From positions 1-5,184 of the forward strand of contig JAICVV010000175.1 of the NCBI GenBank assembly GCA_025935155.1: a stretch of DNA of 5,184 nt, written 5' to 3'. Below are positions 4,796-5,184 of the stretch, one piece after another. Each line of letters starts with the position of its first letter. Within the stretch, counting starts at the first letter, position 1. The notes beneath the pieces are model-generated. The model saw only the letters and a list, made by a program, of their open reading frames with translations, did no database searches and was not told where the DNA came from. The DNA comes from Alphaproteobacteria bacterium. GTDB lineage: Bacteria > Pseudomonadota > Alphaproteobacteria > Micropepsales > Micropepsaceae. A program made the position numbers and the translations under genes.

Positions 4796-5184
4796 ATGGC
4801 TCCGATAAACACGCGCGAGGCGCTTGCGCCGCTACTGGCCCGCATGGCTTCCGGCGACGAAAGCGCGTTTCGGGAACTTTACGCGGCAAGTTCCCCGAAA
4901 CTTTTTGCGATTGCGCGCCGTATTCTCGGGAGCGCCAGCCTGGCGGAAGATGTGCTGCAGGAAGCATATGTCCGCATCTGGACGAGCGCGAGCCGTTTCG
5001 ATCCGGCCTTGTCCCAGCCGATGACATGGATGATCACGATCGTGCGCAACCAAGCCATCGATGTGCGCCGCCGAACCGCGCAACGCGTCGCCGATCGGGC
5101 AGTGGAATTGTCTGACGTTTTGCCTGACGATGGGCTGCGGGCAAGCGAATCCGATCGCGGGCTGGACGCCGTTCGCCTTCGGGA
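4796..5184 (+). CDS. ECF-type RNA polymerase sigma factor, N-terminal part (3' end outside window)
   Basis: Extracytoplasmic-function sigma factors redirect RNA polymerase to stress or signal-response genes and are usually held by an anti-sigma factor. Here 129 residues are visible with no stop before the edge. Sigma region 2 spans about 21-93. It has FRELYAASSPKLFAIARRIL (25-44), the core-binding AEDVLQEAYVRIW (50-62), and the -10 recognition part FDPALSQPMTWMITIVRNQAIDVRRR (68-93). After it comes an acidic linker (ELSDVLPDDGLRASESDRG) that should lead into region 4, just beyond the window. The ATG at 4796 gives a normal N-terminus but has no good Shine-Dalgarno; TTG at 4787, 6 bases after a GAG, and Met17 are alternatives. 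It is divergent from the exported-protein gene, with 250 bases between them. The subgroup and any anti-sigma partner cannot be determined from this part. Confidence 0.92.
   Translation, partial: MAPINTREALAPLLARMASGDESAFRELYAASSPKLFAIARRILGSASLAEDVLQEAYVRIWTSASRFDPALSQPMTWMITIVRNQAIDVRRRTAQRVADRAVELSDVLPDDGLRASESDRGLDAVRLR

Noticed and set aside
4711..5115. A 134-codon plus-strand frame overlapping the ECF sigma gene
   Set aside because: Its translation has no family features, while the frame beginning at 4796 gives a full sigma region 2. The sigma frame simply runs off the window edge.

Overview
This window looks like chromosomal DNA of a GC-rich alphaproteobacterium. The evidence is the split b/b' stator pair in an F0-only ATP synthase operon (atpI-atpB-atpE-atpF'-atpF, with no F1 genes attached), the short c subunit that uses glutamate as its proton carrier, and an SMC C-terminus with the LSGGEQ signature. 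No genus can be assigned from sequence alone.

Layout. (1) Positions 2-943, plus strand: the 3' part of smc, whose 5' end lies outside the window. (2) Positions 944-1126: an intergenic region with a weak terminator-like hairpin and a good housekeeping-type promoter (TTGACG, 17-bp spacer, TATGTT) facing the atp genes. (3) Positions 1127-3530: five tightly spaced genes for the membrane F0 sector. AtpI helps assemble the c ring, AtpB (subunit a) carries the proton half-channels, AtpE forms the rotor ring, and AtpF' and AtpF form the peripheral stalk. The F1 genes must lie elsewhere, as is usual in this class. (4) Positions 3531-3714: the convergent intergenic region, with a hairpin on the atpF stop codon and a strong, possibly bidirectional terminator. 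(5) Positions 3715-4545, minus strand: an unrecognised exported protein with six cysteines in its mature part and a near-perfect Shine-Dalgarno. (6) Positions 4546-4795: a divergent control region with repeated GCGAA motifs. (7) Positions 4796-5184, plus strand: the N-terminal half of an ECF-type RNA polymerase sigma factor, cut by the window end.

The first two thirds is conserved housekeeping content. The part that deserves attention is the right third, where an uncharacterised secreted protein is divergently paired with an ECF sigma factor across a 250-bp region containing repeats. A regulatory link is plausible but is inferred from position only. No mobile elements, tRNA, rRNA or CRISPR arrays were seen.
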